A DNA stretch of 18,698 nt from JBDTVS01 sp040007095 (GTDB lineage Bacteria > Acidobacteriota > Vicinamibacteria > Vicinamibacterales > CAVVIG01), in assembly GCA_040007095.1 (NCBI GenBank), contig JBDTVS010000197.1:1-18698 (forward strand). The letters are read 5' to 3'. Position numbers and translations under genes: made by a program. This document shows, one piece after another, positions 1 through 6,313 of this stretch (within the stretch, counting starts at the first letter, position 1; every line of letters begins with the position of its first letter). The notes below the pieces were generated by a model. The model did no database searches, was not told the origin of the DNA, and saw nothing but the letters and a program-made list of their open reading frames with translations.

Positions 1-99
1 CAACACCTGCATGCGGTTAGGGAGATCGGTCAGTGAATCATGACTCGCCAGATAGCCCAACTGCAGTGCCGTGGGGCGGCGCCGATGAACTCGCCTCGT

Positions 100-345
100 G
101 CGGTACCGAGTGGCGAACGGCCGACGCCCCGCCTCTACCGCAACCCGCTGATCTTCCTTGCGGCGGCCAAGGTGCGCTTGCAGGATCTTGATGAGGCAGT
201 GCGCCGATTCCTAGCGTGGAAGTCGATTCTCGAGGAAAGGAAGGCACTCAACCTCGACCCGCATCAGGAACAGCAGGCCGAGAATCAGAAGAGGCCGGCG
301 ACGGCGCGGTCACAGCGCGATTGCCGGAGACCTCCTACGCGATGT
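100..345 (+). pseudogene. DUF499 ATPase fragment (anti-phage-associated type), frameshifted
   Basis: The frame open from 40 encodes a segment from about 130 to 300 (PRLYRNPLIFLAAAKVRL, then AVRRFLAWKSILEE, then ALNLDPHQEQQAE) that I recognise as the conserved C-terminal half of large DUF499 ATP-binding proteins. After QAENQK, at about 290, the match moves to another frame, where DGAVTARLPET continues the family pattern, so there is an indel. Nothing family-like follows 345, and the ATPase core and the rest of the C-terminus are absent. In known genomes DUF499 proteins sit with DUF1156 methylases and SNF2-type helicases in anti-phage cassettes. A helicase fragment of that type lies at 5297-5765, which supports a decayed defence operon. 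The family call is from memory of the motif. The loss of function is clear from the frameshift and truncation. Confidence 0.6.
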
Positions 346-520
346 CGCTGCGTCGTTCGGGCATCGTTGGTCGCACCGTTTCCCCGGCGTCGCCCTCCCA
401 CTGATGTTGACAATCGCGACAGAGATAGACCGCCGCACTCCGGAGGGAACGGAACAGCAGCGTGCTCGACGACTGGCAGCGTGGACAATTGCACTCGATA
501 GCAGGAATAGATGTCTGCAT
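335..520 (-). CDS. Small zinc-ribbon protein (61 aa), hypothetical
   Basis: The frame encodes a 61-residue protein with two CxxC knuckles, CPRC near residue 12 and CRDC near residue 35, about 20 residues apart and followed by QHQW. This spacing suits a zinc ribbon. The same CRDCQ-x-x-W ending occurs in the N-terminal zinc ribbon of the membrane protein at 12504-13223, so the two probably share a domain family. The ATG at 520 has only a poor ribosome-binding site, and the end overlaps the DUF499 remnant on the other strand at about 335-345. It could be a real small gene or a fragment. No function can be assigned beyond probable metal binding. Confidence 0.45.
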   Translation of the reverse strand: MQTSIPAIECNCPRCQSSSTLLFRSLRSAAVYLCRDCQHQWEGDAGETVRPTMPERRSDIA

Positions 521-882
521 CCGCTTAGTCTATGGACGCAGATTCGCATTCCCTGTGCATTTGTGCACACGCTTCCTCTCGGCCCTGCGTCGACCGACCG
601 TGATGCCGTGAGCCCGTGAGCCCTCCCGTAGAAGAACCGCGGAAGCTCGCAATCGGTCCCGTTGAGCTCATGCCTCATTGTCTTGAATCGGCCATCTCTG
701 ATGCGACTGGCGCTCAACTGCCAGATCGCCCGCGACCAGGCATCGCTGGCCTGGTCTCATTGCCAATGAATGCGACGCAACGGGATCGCATGTCGGTACT
801 ACGCATGCCGCCGTTCTGGTTCGTTGCACTCCACTGTGCAATTGGGCACAGACAATTGAGGCGGGCAAGGCTAGGGTGACCT
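521..882. other. Intergenic stretch without a recognisable gene
   Basis: Short open frames exist on both strands here, but none has a recognisable domain, a good ribosome-binding site or a conserved-looking composition. The last 60 bases hold a possible inverted repeat (TGTGCAATTGGGCACA, 836-851) upstream of the YtxH-like gene, which may be part of its promoter. No -24/-12 sigma-54 site with correct spacing was found. Confidence 0.4.
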
Positions 883-897
883 ATGGGAGAACCAACG

Positions 898-1302
898 ATG
901 AAGACGGGGATTCAGGACAACCAGGAGAACCGCGGCGGCGGTTTCCTGATGGGGCTCATTACCGGCGGGGCGATCGGGGCGGGGCTTGCGATCTATTGTG
1001 CGCCGCGCCTTGCGTTGGGACTTCGTCAGTGCGTGACGAATTCGGCCAACGACCTTCGGAACGCGGCGTCCGAGGGTGTGCAGGCCGTCAAGACTCGCGT
1101 CGGCGAGGTCGCGGACCGCGTCGCTGACGCCGCAAACGACGTCACGAGGAAAGGACAGGCGATCCGCGACGATGTCGCGGACGTGGTCGGCCGCGGGGCG
1201 CACGAGGTGGGCCGTGGTGCGCGTGAGGTCGCTCGCGGGGCGCACGAGGTCGAGCAGTTCGCGATGGCGTCAAAAACGGACCATCAGGCTGGGCGGTCGT
1301 AG
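898..1302 (+). CDS. YtxH-like membrane-anchored helical protein
   Basis: This is a 134-aa protein starting MKTGIQDNQENRGGGF. It has one glycine-rich transmembrane segment at about residues 15-33 (LMGLITGGAIGAGLAIY), followed by a long charged alpha-helical region with repeated V-x-x-V-x-D patterns (VGEVADRVADAANDV) and three near-repeats of RGA(H/R)EV near the C-terminus. This is the layout of YtxH-type stress proteins, whose biochemical role is poorly known. An ATG at 883 is also in frame, but GGGAG at 885-889 lies 8 bases before the ATG at 898, so I prefer 898. The gene stands alone, with decayed DNA on both sides. Membrane attachment is well supported by the sequence. The family name is moderately sure. 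Confidence 0.75.
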   Translation: MKTGIQDNQENRGGGFLMGLITGGAIGAGLAIYCAPRLALGLRQCVTNSANDLRNAASEGVQAVKTRVGEVADRVADAANDVTRKGQAIRDDVADVVGRGAHEVGRGAREVARGAHEVEQFAMASKTDHQAGRS

Positions 1303-1580
1303 TCGCGGCGGACACCAATTCGACGCAGAGCACGCGCAGCAGCGGCTTCTGCGGGCTGTTGCGCGTGCTATTTTTCACACGTAACGAGTGCGTGTTGTCG
1401 CTCATCAGAAAGTGCGGAAATCTGGACCGACGAATCGTGACGGCCTGAGCCGAGGACGTGTTACGAACCTGGGATGCGAGCGCCGTTGGCGTGATGGTCG
1501 CGGCTGGCGGCGACGTACCCCACCCCGAGCCGCCGCTGAATTTCAACAGCCGACGGGGCATCCCTCGATCGGACCTGCTG

Positions 1581-1633
1581 AAAGCTGACCGGCTGAAAGC
1601 CGGTGGGATTCAACCTGGCACGTGGGCACTAAA
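1581..1633 (+). repeat. 53-bp hairpin repeat, copy 1
   Basis: This 53-bp segment is 52/53 identical to 4109-4161; the only difference is C at 1611 against A. It contains a perfect 6-bp stem with a 5-base loop (ACCGGC-TGAAA-GCCGGT, 1588-1604) and ends GGGCACTAAA. The flanking bases of the two copies are unrelated, so it behaves as a small dispersed element or as the scar of one. No open reading frame lies inside it. Confidence 0.85.
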
Positions 1634-1975
1634 GCAACTGCCCCGGCAGGTAGCCACTTCCGGCCACGACCATGACCGCTTCATCAGTCCCAGCGTATGC
1701 CGCCTGGCGCCTGCATCACAGATGCCGGCGAACCTCGCAACTGTTCAATTTGGGACAGCGCCTGTTTGGCCCGGTGTGTCACTCTCGCATTTTTTGCTAT
1801 TGAGTGAGAATCGACGATCGGAGGTCGAGCCTCTACGCGAGCAGCAACAGCACCCTTGTAGCGGATTGTGTCATCCAGGACATCTCCGAGGGCAAGGCGT
1901 TCGAGCGTCGACTCGACCACCTTGTCGTTCGCGTCCCTCTAACTGAGCCGCAGCCCAGACATGATGGGGACATCT
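1634..1975. other. Non-coding or decayed stretch
   Basis: No gene can be supported here. The 1804-2001 frame on the plus strand contains ADCVIQDISEG, which faintly resembles the central part of a PilZ domain, but the rest does not follow the family, so I do not call it. The minus-strand frame at 1684-1920 is likewise unrecognised. An AT-rich patch at about 1790-1805 could be a promoter relic. Confidence 0.35.
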
Positions 1976-2284
1976 GTGTTTCGAACCCTGTTGAAGACTG
2001 ACGCGCTCGCCATCAACGATCGAACATTGGCCGTCCGGTACTTCGAATCGCTGACGCGGCGCGGCGACCGACGCTACAGCGCGGAAATCGTGCTCGCGCC
2101 CCGCGACCGCATCATTCTGGATGGCGACACGATGGCGATCGTGGAAGAACAGGCGACACGCCTTGGGCCCGCCTTGTACAGCCGGATGCTGATCGCTCGA
2201 TCGAGGTCGGCATCAACGGAACGGCCCAGACCGAGCATGCAGGCGGTTCGCGTGTTTCCCGTCACCCAGCGGAATGTCGCGTGA
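1976..2284 (+). CDS. Hypothetical protein (102 aa)
   Basis: The frame reads VFRTLLKTDALAINDRTLAV, then RYFESLTRRGDRRYSAEIVL, then APRDRIILDGDTMAIVEEQ. Regular spacing of hydrophobic and charged residues makes this look like a real folded protein. The last 30 residues (SRSASTERPRPSM and on) look less natural and may mark decay or a lost frame. I chose GTG 1976 because GGGGA at 1967-1971 precedes it by 4 bases; an ATG at 1961 in the same frame has no such site. I do not recognise the family. It lies upstream of the PilZ gene with a gap of more than 300 bases, so there is no clear operon. Confidence 0.45.
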   Translation: MFRTLLKTDALAINDRTLAVRYFESLTRRGDRRYSAEIVLAPRDRIILDGDTMAIVEEQATRLGPALYSRMLIARSRSASTERPRPSMQAVRVFPVTQRNVA

Positions 2285-2617
2285 AACGCGCCACGTGAGT
2301 GGCAGAGACGTCAAGCGGCCGGTCGTCCAACTGGCGCTGGAGTTAGCTGCGTGGGCTTTGAAACCCGGCCAAAGAGAGAAGGGCAGGCACTATGGTGGGC
2401 AATGAGGCGACTTGCGTGCACAGGCCGAGACGTTCGCGGCTGGCTCAACGCCCACGATCTTGCATGGTCTCCGTGGTCGAGGCGTTCAGCAACGGTGACT
2501 GCGCCGCGCCGACCACGGCCGGAGCGCGGAAGGATTCGCCGTCGGCTGCCATCTGAACACCGGCGATGCGACTTTCCGGCACCCGCGCTGTCTTCTGAAG
2601 AAACATGAGGATCCCCG
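2285..2617. other. Intergenic stretch, no gene seen
   Basis: Open frames on both strands here are arginine- and proline-rich, as expected from high-GC non-coding DNA, and none carries a recognisable domain. The 3' end (GAGGA at 2607-2611) supplies the ribosome-binding site of the PilZ gene. Confidence 0.4.
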
Positions 2618-2947
2618 GTGGTGGTCAGCGACAAGCGCGGCTCGAACCGACAGGCGATCAGCGTGCCGGCGCGGCTGTTGTGGAAAGACCAGCGCGGCGT
2701 GGACCGCTTCGCCGAGGTCGTGACGCATGACGTGAGCGACTCGGGTGTCTTTGTGGAGTCCGAGACCGCGCTGTCGCTCGCGCTCTACCGCCTGGTCCAA
2801 TTCCAGCTCGACCCGACCGTTCGTATCACGTCGGCGTTTCCCGATTCGCTTCGCCATGGCCAGATTCTGTCGGCGGTGTACCGCATCTCGCCGGCGCACG
2901 GATACACGAGGCACGGGATCGCGTTGCGGCTGATGTCCGCGCAGTGA
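2618..2947 (+). CDS. PilZ domain protein, probable c-di-GMP binder
   Basis: This 109-aa protein consists of a single PilZ domain. The N-terminal RxxxR element is visible as R7-G-S-N-R11, and the DxSxxG element as D38-V-S-D-S-G43, placed as usual about 30 residues later. Both are the known c-di-GMP contact motifs of the family, so ligand binding is likely. No output domain is fused, so it would act through a partner protein. The start is GTG 2618 (or the adjacent GTG 2621), with GAGGA 6 bases upstream. It is followed at once by the ISL3 remnant, and no flagellar, pilus or cellulose gene is nearby to suggest which process it controls. Confidence 0.8.
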   Translation: MVVSDKRGSNRQAISVPARLLWKDQRGVDRFAEVVTHDVSDSGVFVESETALSLALYRLVQFQLDPTVRITSAFPDSLRHGQILSAVYRISPAHGYTRHGIALRLMSAQ

Positions 2948-3027
2948 CGCTGATTTGTAGACCGCAGACCGACGATCGCAGGCTCTCCCTGATCATCGGT
3001 GCAGGCCTGTAGGGTCGCCTTGATGCA

Positions 3028-3305
3028 ATGAGGCGATCATGGTCGTGGCGGGAGTGGCTACCGAATGCAGACACATTGCCGTTGATCGGCGTGACGACCA
3101 CGGCGGAGACGGTGGTGGTGGAGGCGAACGTCCGTCGTGTGCCCGGTGTCCGAGTTGTGGCCGACGGTCCGAGGCGCGACATCGTCGCTATTGGCGGACG
3201 CTGAAGGGCTTGGCGGCGCAAGGGCGCTCGGTCGCGCTGCGCGTGCGGGTCACGCGCTGGCGATGCCGCCATCGGGGATGTGCGACGAGGCTCAGAGAGA
3301 TGCCC
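3028..3305 (+). pseudogene. ISL3-family transposase, 5' fragment, frameshifted
   Basis: From ATG 3028 the frame reads WREWLPNADTLPLIG, then VTTTAETVVVEANVRR, which is the N-terminal beta region of ISL3 transposases. At about 3125-3135 the match jumps to the frame opened at 3039, giving CARCPSCGRRSEARH, then RYWRTLKGLAAQGRSV, then WRCRHRGCATR, which is the family's N-terminal zinc-finger (CxxC...C-x4-C). The match stops near 3305 and the DDE catalytic domain is missing. At about 3340 it is joined to a radical SAM fragment. It cannot be active. ISL3 terminal inverted repeats were not identified around it. Confidence 0.7.
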
Positions 3306-3339
3306 GCATCGGCGGGTCCATCAGTTGTGGACCTTCTGA

Positions 3340-3689
3340 ACCTCCTGCGGAATTCGACGTCACGATCAACGTCGTCGTTAGCAGTGGCACTTGCCGGCCG
3401 GATGATGCACTGGTCATCGCACGGCGAGCCGCCGCGCTCGGGTTCTCCACCACTGTTGGGATCATTCACGACCACAACGGTCAGATGCCGCCGCTCGAGG
3501 GTGAACAACGGCGCATCTTGGAGGCGGTGGCCGGAATAGCGGCGTCGCTGCTCGACTCGCGCACTACAGTCGATTTCAAAAGAATCTTCAGAGGGGCGGC
3601 CAACCGCGTGGCAGTGCCGTGCCGGGTCTCGCTATCTGTATGTCTGTGAGGACGGCCTCGTCCACTGGTGCTCGCCACCGCGCGGCTAG
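3340..3689 (+). pseudogene. Radical SAM protein, 3' fragment with frameshift
   Basis: From about 3350 the frame encodes EFDVTINVVVSSGTCRPDDA, then LGFSTTVGIIHDHNGQMPPL, which I recognise as the C-terminal part of a radical SAM (TIM-barrel) protein. Near 3620-3635 an indel moves the frame, and the tail continues as SRYLYVCEDGLVHWCSPPRG, ending with TAG at 3687. That tail, with two cysteines, resembles the SPASM-like closing region of the family. The N-terminal half with the CxxxCxxC cluster motif is absent, replaced by the ISL3 fragment. The TAG stop lies inside the terminal repeat of the MITE-like element at 3686-3804, so the element probably truncated the 3' end. Substrate unknown. Confidence 0.6.
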
Positions 3690-3804
3690 CGCGTTTTCGA
3701 TTTGTACGTAGTGTCCGGTTTTAGCCTGGTTTTAGCCAGATTTTAGCCGGACTACGACGGTCCGCCTGAAGGCGGACACTACCTACAGACGAAAAATGCG
3801 CTAG
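3686..3804. mobile_element. MITE-like element, 119 bp, imperfect terminal inverted repeats
   Basis: The segment begins CTAGCGC and ends GCGCTAG, and the two ends pair for about 32 bases with a few mismatches (GTAGTGTCCG near 3709-3718 against CGGACACTAC near 3773-3782). Inside are three tandem 11-mers (3717-3727, 3728-3738, 3739-3749; consensus GGTTTTAGCCN) and a perfect short hairpin, TCCGCC-TGAA-GGCGGA (3761-3776). There is no open reading frame. This structure fits a non-autonomous inverted-repeat element or a REP-like repeat. It sits exactly at the broken 3' end of the radical SAM gene. Confidence 0.75.
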
Positions 3805-4010
3805 GACCATCGGCATCACGCTGCACGCCGCGGCGTCAAACATCCACAGGGCGATCTCAACGGACCTCGGATCAAGATCCGGCGTCAGGCCACAACGAAC
3901 GACGGGTTCCCCCTGCCGCTGCCCGCGCCGTGCTTAATGCACCCAGACCTCTTGATCGACCCACGGGTGCCAGCGGTACCGAACAATCCGCGAGTCGGTA
4001 CTATGGGTGT

Positions 4011-4187
4011 TTCGTTGTTGGGTTTTATAACCAGCGGCGTCGGCATTCGACGCTCGGCCAGATCAGTCCGGCCGCATTCGAACGGCGCGCGGCTCAAGCA
4101 GCGTAACTAAAGCTGACCGGCTGAAAGCCGGTGGGATTAAACCTGGCACGTGGGCACTAAACCGTCCACGAGATCGGGTCAAGCTCA
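4011..4187 (+). mobile_element. IS3-family right end: orfB 3' fragment plus terminal repeat
   Basis: From 4011 the plus strand encodes FVVGFYNQRRRHSTL, then GQISPAAFERRAAQAA, with stop TAA at 4104-4106. This is the typical C-terminus of an IS3-family orfB integrase (FYN..RRHSTLG..SP..FE). After the stop come a copy of the 53-bp hairpin repeat and then a 26-bp stretch, 4162-4187, that ends GGGTCAAGCTCA. The same terminal sequence recurs at 5271-5296, so it is taken as the right inverted repeat of the insertion sequence. The rest of the element (orfA, catalytic DDE, left end) is gone. Confidence 0.7.
4109..4161 (+). repeat. 53-bp hairpin repeat, copy 2, nested in an IS3 end
   Basis: This copy is 52/53 identical to 1581-1633. 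Relative to the otherwise matching IS3 end at 5260-5296, it is a 50-base insertion between GCGTAACTAAA and CCGTCCACGAG, and CTAAA stands on both sides (4107-4111 and 4157-4161). This can mean insertion with a 5-bp target duplication, or loss of the segment from the other copy by recombination between the CTAAA repeats. Confidence 0.8.
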
Positions 4188-4264
4188 ACCATACGAGAGA
4201 CGGTGACCGAGGAACGTTAAGGCTTGTCAACCGGCAAAGGCCGTTTTACAAAGCTTAGGAGAAG

Positions 4265-5062
4265 ATTACGATCAAAATCCGACTCGTTTCGACGGCGGCC
4301 ACAATCGCGACAGCCGCTGTCATCGTCGCCGTCGTGGCTGGTCAACAGAATCCACCCGCCCCTCAGCCCGGGGGCGCCACTGCTGGACAGGGGGCACCTG
4401 GGGGACGCGGCGGCCCTGGACGTGGGCCGCAGCAGCCGATGTCGTTCTTTGTGACGAGCGTAGGGCTTGGCCGCGGAGGCGACCTGGGCGGCCTTGCGGG
4501 CGCGGACGCCCACTGTCAGGCACTGGCGACCACCGCTGGCCGTGGCAATGTCACATGGCACGCTTACGTGAGCACCCAAGGCCCCAACGCGGTCAACGCG
4601 CGCGATCGGATCGGAAATGGCCCGTGGTACAACCAGCGGGGCCAGGTCATGGCGAGAGGCGTGGCCGAACTGCACGGCGACACACTTGAACAGGCCCGGA
4701 TCGGGAACTTCATCGGCGCGGCGAATTCGATCGACGAAAAGGGCCAGCCCATTCCGAACAGCTTTCCGGGGAGCGAGCACGACATCCTGACCGGATCGAC
4801 GCTTGAAGGACGTGCCTATACGACTCCGAGCGCGACTTCTGATTACACGTGTAACAACTGGACCAGCAGCGCGGCCGGCACGACTCAAGGCGCCCCGCCG
4901 GATCCGCCTCCGCCGGGCCAGCCGTCCGCCCGCGTGGGCCACGCCGACAAGGGCAACATCGTGCCCTCGTGGAATTCATCACACCTGACGCCGGGATGCA
5001 GTCAGATGAATTTCAATCAGATCGGTGGGGCGGGCCGCTTGTACTGTTTTGCCGTGAACTGA
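4265..5062 (+). CDS. Exported C-type-lectin-like protein, probable non-ATG start
   Basis: The frame encodes a signal peptide (TIKIRLVSTAATIATAAV, then IVAVVAGQQ), a Gly/Pro-rich linker, and a cysteine-containing globular domain: SFFVTSVGLGRGGDLGGLAG, ADAHCQALA, NARDRIGNGPWYN, AELHGD, HDILTGS, CNNWTSS, and the closing SWNSSHLTPGCSQM...GGAGRLYCFAVN. I know this pattern from exported bacterial proteins with a C-type-lectin-like fold, often annotated only as lectin or hypothetical. The first usable ATG/GTG is GTG 4334, but it would remove the signal peptide. AGGAG at 4257-4261 points to ATT 4265 or ACG 4268. An upstream in-frame TAG at 4256 limits the frame. About 265 aa; ligand unknown. It is a lone gene between IS scars and decayed genes, so its integrity is notable. 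Confidence 0.7.
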   Translation: MTIKIRLVSTAATIATAAVIVAVVAGQQNPPAPQPGGATAGQGAPGGRGGPGRGPQQPMSFFVTSVGLGRGGDLGGLAGADAHCQALATTAGRGNVTWHAYVSTQGPNAVNARDRIGNGPWYNQRGQVMARGVAELHGDTLEQARIGNFIGAANSIDEKGQPIPNSFPGSEHDILTGSTLEGRAYTTPSATSDYTCNNWTSSAAGTTQGAPPDPPPPGQPSARVGHADKGNIVPSWNSSHLTPGCSQMNFNQIGGAGRLYCFAVN

Positions 5063-5065
5063 CGC

Positions 5066-5257
5066 GACGCGTACGATCCAGGCGGGCCTCGCGAATTCCA
5101 GGCAGCGTCATCGTCACCCGGAGGCCGGGATACGGCCAGCGTGCCGTAGTGCAGCTGAAGGGCACGCCGTGCGATCGACAGGCCAAGACCCATTCCGCCG
5201 GTTGATGAATCCCGCGACGGATCCACGCGGTGGAACGGGCTTCCTAGCTGACTGAAC
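5066..5257 (-). pseudogene. Histidine kinase C-terminal fragment, frameshifted
   Basis: On the minus strand the sequence next to the IS3 end encodes FHRVDPSRDSSTGGMGLGLS, then IARRALQLHYGTLAV, which contains the F box and the GLGLSIA G2 box of a HATPase domain. Near 5125 the match shifts frame and continues as RVTMTLPGIREARLDRTRRV, a plausible kinase C-terminus that runs toward the convergent lectin-like gene. The sensor, the phosphoacceptor histidine and the N and G1 boxes are absent. The break on the 5' side coincides with the IS3 right-end scar at 5260-5296, which suggests that the insertion or a later deletion removed the rest of the gene. Confidence 0.7.
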
Positions 5258-5259
5258 AA

Positions 5260-5296
5260 GCGTAACTAAACCGTCCACGAGATCGGGTCAAGCTCA
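5260..5296 (+). mobile_element. IS3-family solo right end
   Basis: This 37-bp segment carries the last codon and stop context (GCGTAACTAAA) and the full 26-bp terminal sequence found at 4162-4187, without the 50-bp insert of that copy. On its right the helicase frame resumes at once with the codons for VPWN, so the base after 5296 marks an original insertion point. On its left is the cut histidine kinase. It is a recombination or deletion scar. Confidence 0.75.
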
Positions 5297-5765
5297 TTCC
5301 ACGGCACGTCGAAGTGAAAGAGATCCGCGCAGTTGTTCTGCAGGTTCACGCCCTCGCGGGCGGCGTCGGTCGCAATCAGCACGCGCAGCGGATGCGTCTT
5401 GGGTCCGCGTTGAAGGCCCGCCTTCACCTCTTCCCGAGCTTCGTCGACCATCCCACCGTGGAAGGTGGCGATGCGCGGGTCGTCTTCGCGGCCAGGCGTG
5501 AGCGCGGCGCGGAGCTGCTGCTCGAGATAGCGTTTGGTGTCGGCGTACTCGGTGAAGATCAGGGTCCGGTCGCCGGGATGAGCCTTGCACCAGGCGATCA
5601 GCTGCTTCACGCGCGCGTCGGGAAGGCCGCGAGCGGCGTCAGCCGCCTCGGTCATGCGCGCAAGCAGGTCGTGCTCATCCTTGTACGCGTCCGTGCTCGA
5701 ACCCGCCCTGGCTCGAGCGGTGGCAGCTTCCATCGCCGCATCCTCCCGCATCGCCGAGGTCAGGC
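5297..5765 (-). pseudogene. SNF2-type helicase C-terminal domain fragment, defence-associated
   Basis: The minus-strand frame gives AMREDAAMEAATARARAG, then RVKQLIAWCKAHPGD, RTLIFTEYADTKRYLEQQL, RIATFHGGMVDEAREEV, and LRVLIATDAAREGVNLQ, then ADLFHFDVPWN. These are helicase motifs IV and V of an SF2/SNF2 C-terminal lobe, of the sort found in DrmD and related phage-defence helicases. The frame then enters the IS3 end exactly after VPWN, so motif VI (QxxGRxxR) and the remainder are lost. The N-terminal ATPase lobe with Walker A and B is also missing, because homology stops near 5765, where an opposite-strand gene begins. It cannot encode a working helicase. Together with the DUF499 piece at 100-345 it points to a lost defence operon. 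Confidence 0.7.
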
Positions 5766-5794
5766 AGCGCCTTGGCATTGCTCGAGCGACGGTC

Positions 5795-6313
5795 GCGCGG
5801 ATTCGCGAGACGCAGGATCAGGACCTTGTAAGTACCGAGACGATCTTCTTGCAGATGCGAGAGGTCTGCGAGCTGATCGCGTTCGGGTCGCTCATTGCGA
5901 ATAAGGCTCTCTGCTCGCAGCTCTACGAGACGTTCGCAGAGGACTGGAGGCTCGGTCGCATCGTCGACAAGCTGCGGAAGGTGAATTCCGACTTCTTTCC
6001 CGTGCCGATGTCAGCGCCCTACGAGGTCGCTCCGGGACATAAGCAGGCGGGACCGTCGCTTGCCCTGTCGATCACGGAAAGCGAGCTGGTCGATCTCTAC
6101 AACATCTGCGGGCGCATCCTGCACACGCGCAATCCTTTCTCGACCGCCGACGCGACCCACCAGATCGGATACACGGTCGACGAGTGGTTGGCGCGCCTCG
6201 AAGGGCTTCTGCGTTGGCACCGCATCCAGCTGGTGAACGACGCGCTGTGGCTGGTAAACATGCCGGAGAGTGGCAACGTGCACGTCACGACGGCGGTGCC
6301 CTCGGCCACGTAG
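5795..6313 (+). CDS. Hypothetical helical protein, N-terminus unclear or lost
   Basis: From about 5795 the frame (open from 5585) encodes a natural-looking protein of about 170 residues: RETQDQDLVSTETIFLQMRE, then VCELIAFGSLIANKALCSQ, SDFFPVPMS, SITESELVDLYNICGRILHT, WLARLEGLLRWHRIQL, ending with TAG after VHVTTAVPSAT. The pattern of long helices with an LVDLY..CGRILH motif occurs in uncharacterised proteins of mobile islands. I cannot give a function. Before 5795 the frame is only the antisense of the helicase fragment, so the true start was probably lost at the junction near 5770-5795, and no convincing start or ribosome-binding site is seen. It may therefore be a 5'-truncated gene. Confidence 0.5.
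   Translation, partial: ARIRETQDQDLVSTETIFLQMREVCELIAFGSLIANKALCSQLYETFAEDWRLGRIVDKLRKVNSDFFPVPMSAPYEVAPGHKQAGPSLALSITESELVDLYNICGRILHTRNPFSTADATHQIGYTVDEWLARLEGLLRWHRIQLVNDALWLVNMPESGNVHVTTAVPSAT

Noticed and set aside
836..882. Sigma-54 promoter upstream of the YtxH-like gene
   Set aside because: TTGGGCAC...ATTGAGG looks similar at first, but the distance between the GG and GC elements is wrong, and no TGTCTGA-type pair is present.
1581..1633. Group II intron or integron attC site as the origin of the 53-bp repeat
   Set aside because: It lacks a domain V-like hairpin, GTGCG start or RYYYAAC/GTTRRRY core sites, and no intron protein or integron integrase is nearby.
3717..3749. CRISPR-like array
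   Set aside because: The three 11-bp units are directly adjacent without spacers; they are a simple tandem repeat inside the MITE-like element.
4970..5062. Diversity-generating retroelement variable region in the lectin-like gene
   Set aside because: The C-terminal C-type-lectin-like ending suits a variable protein, but no reverse transcriptase and no template repeat similar to this segment were seen in the window.
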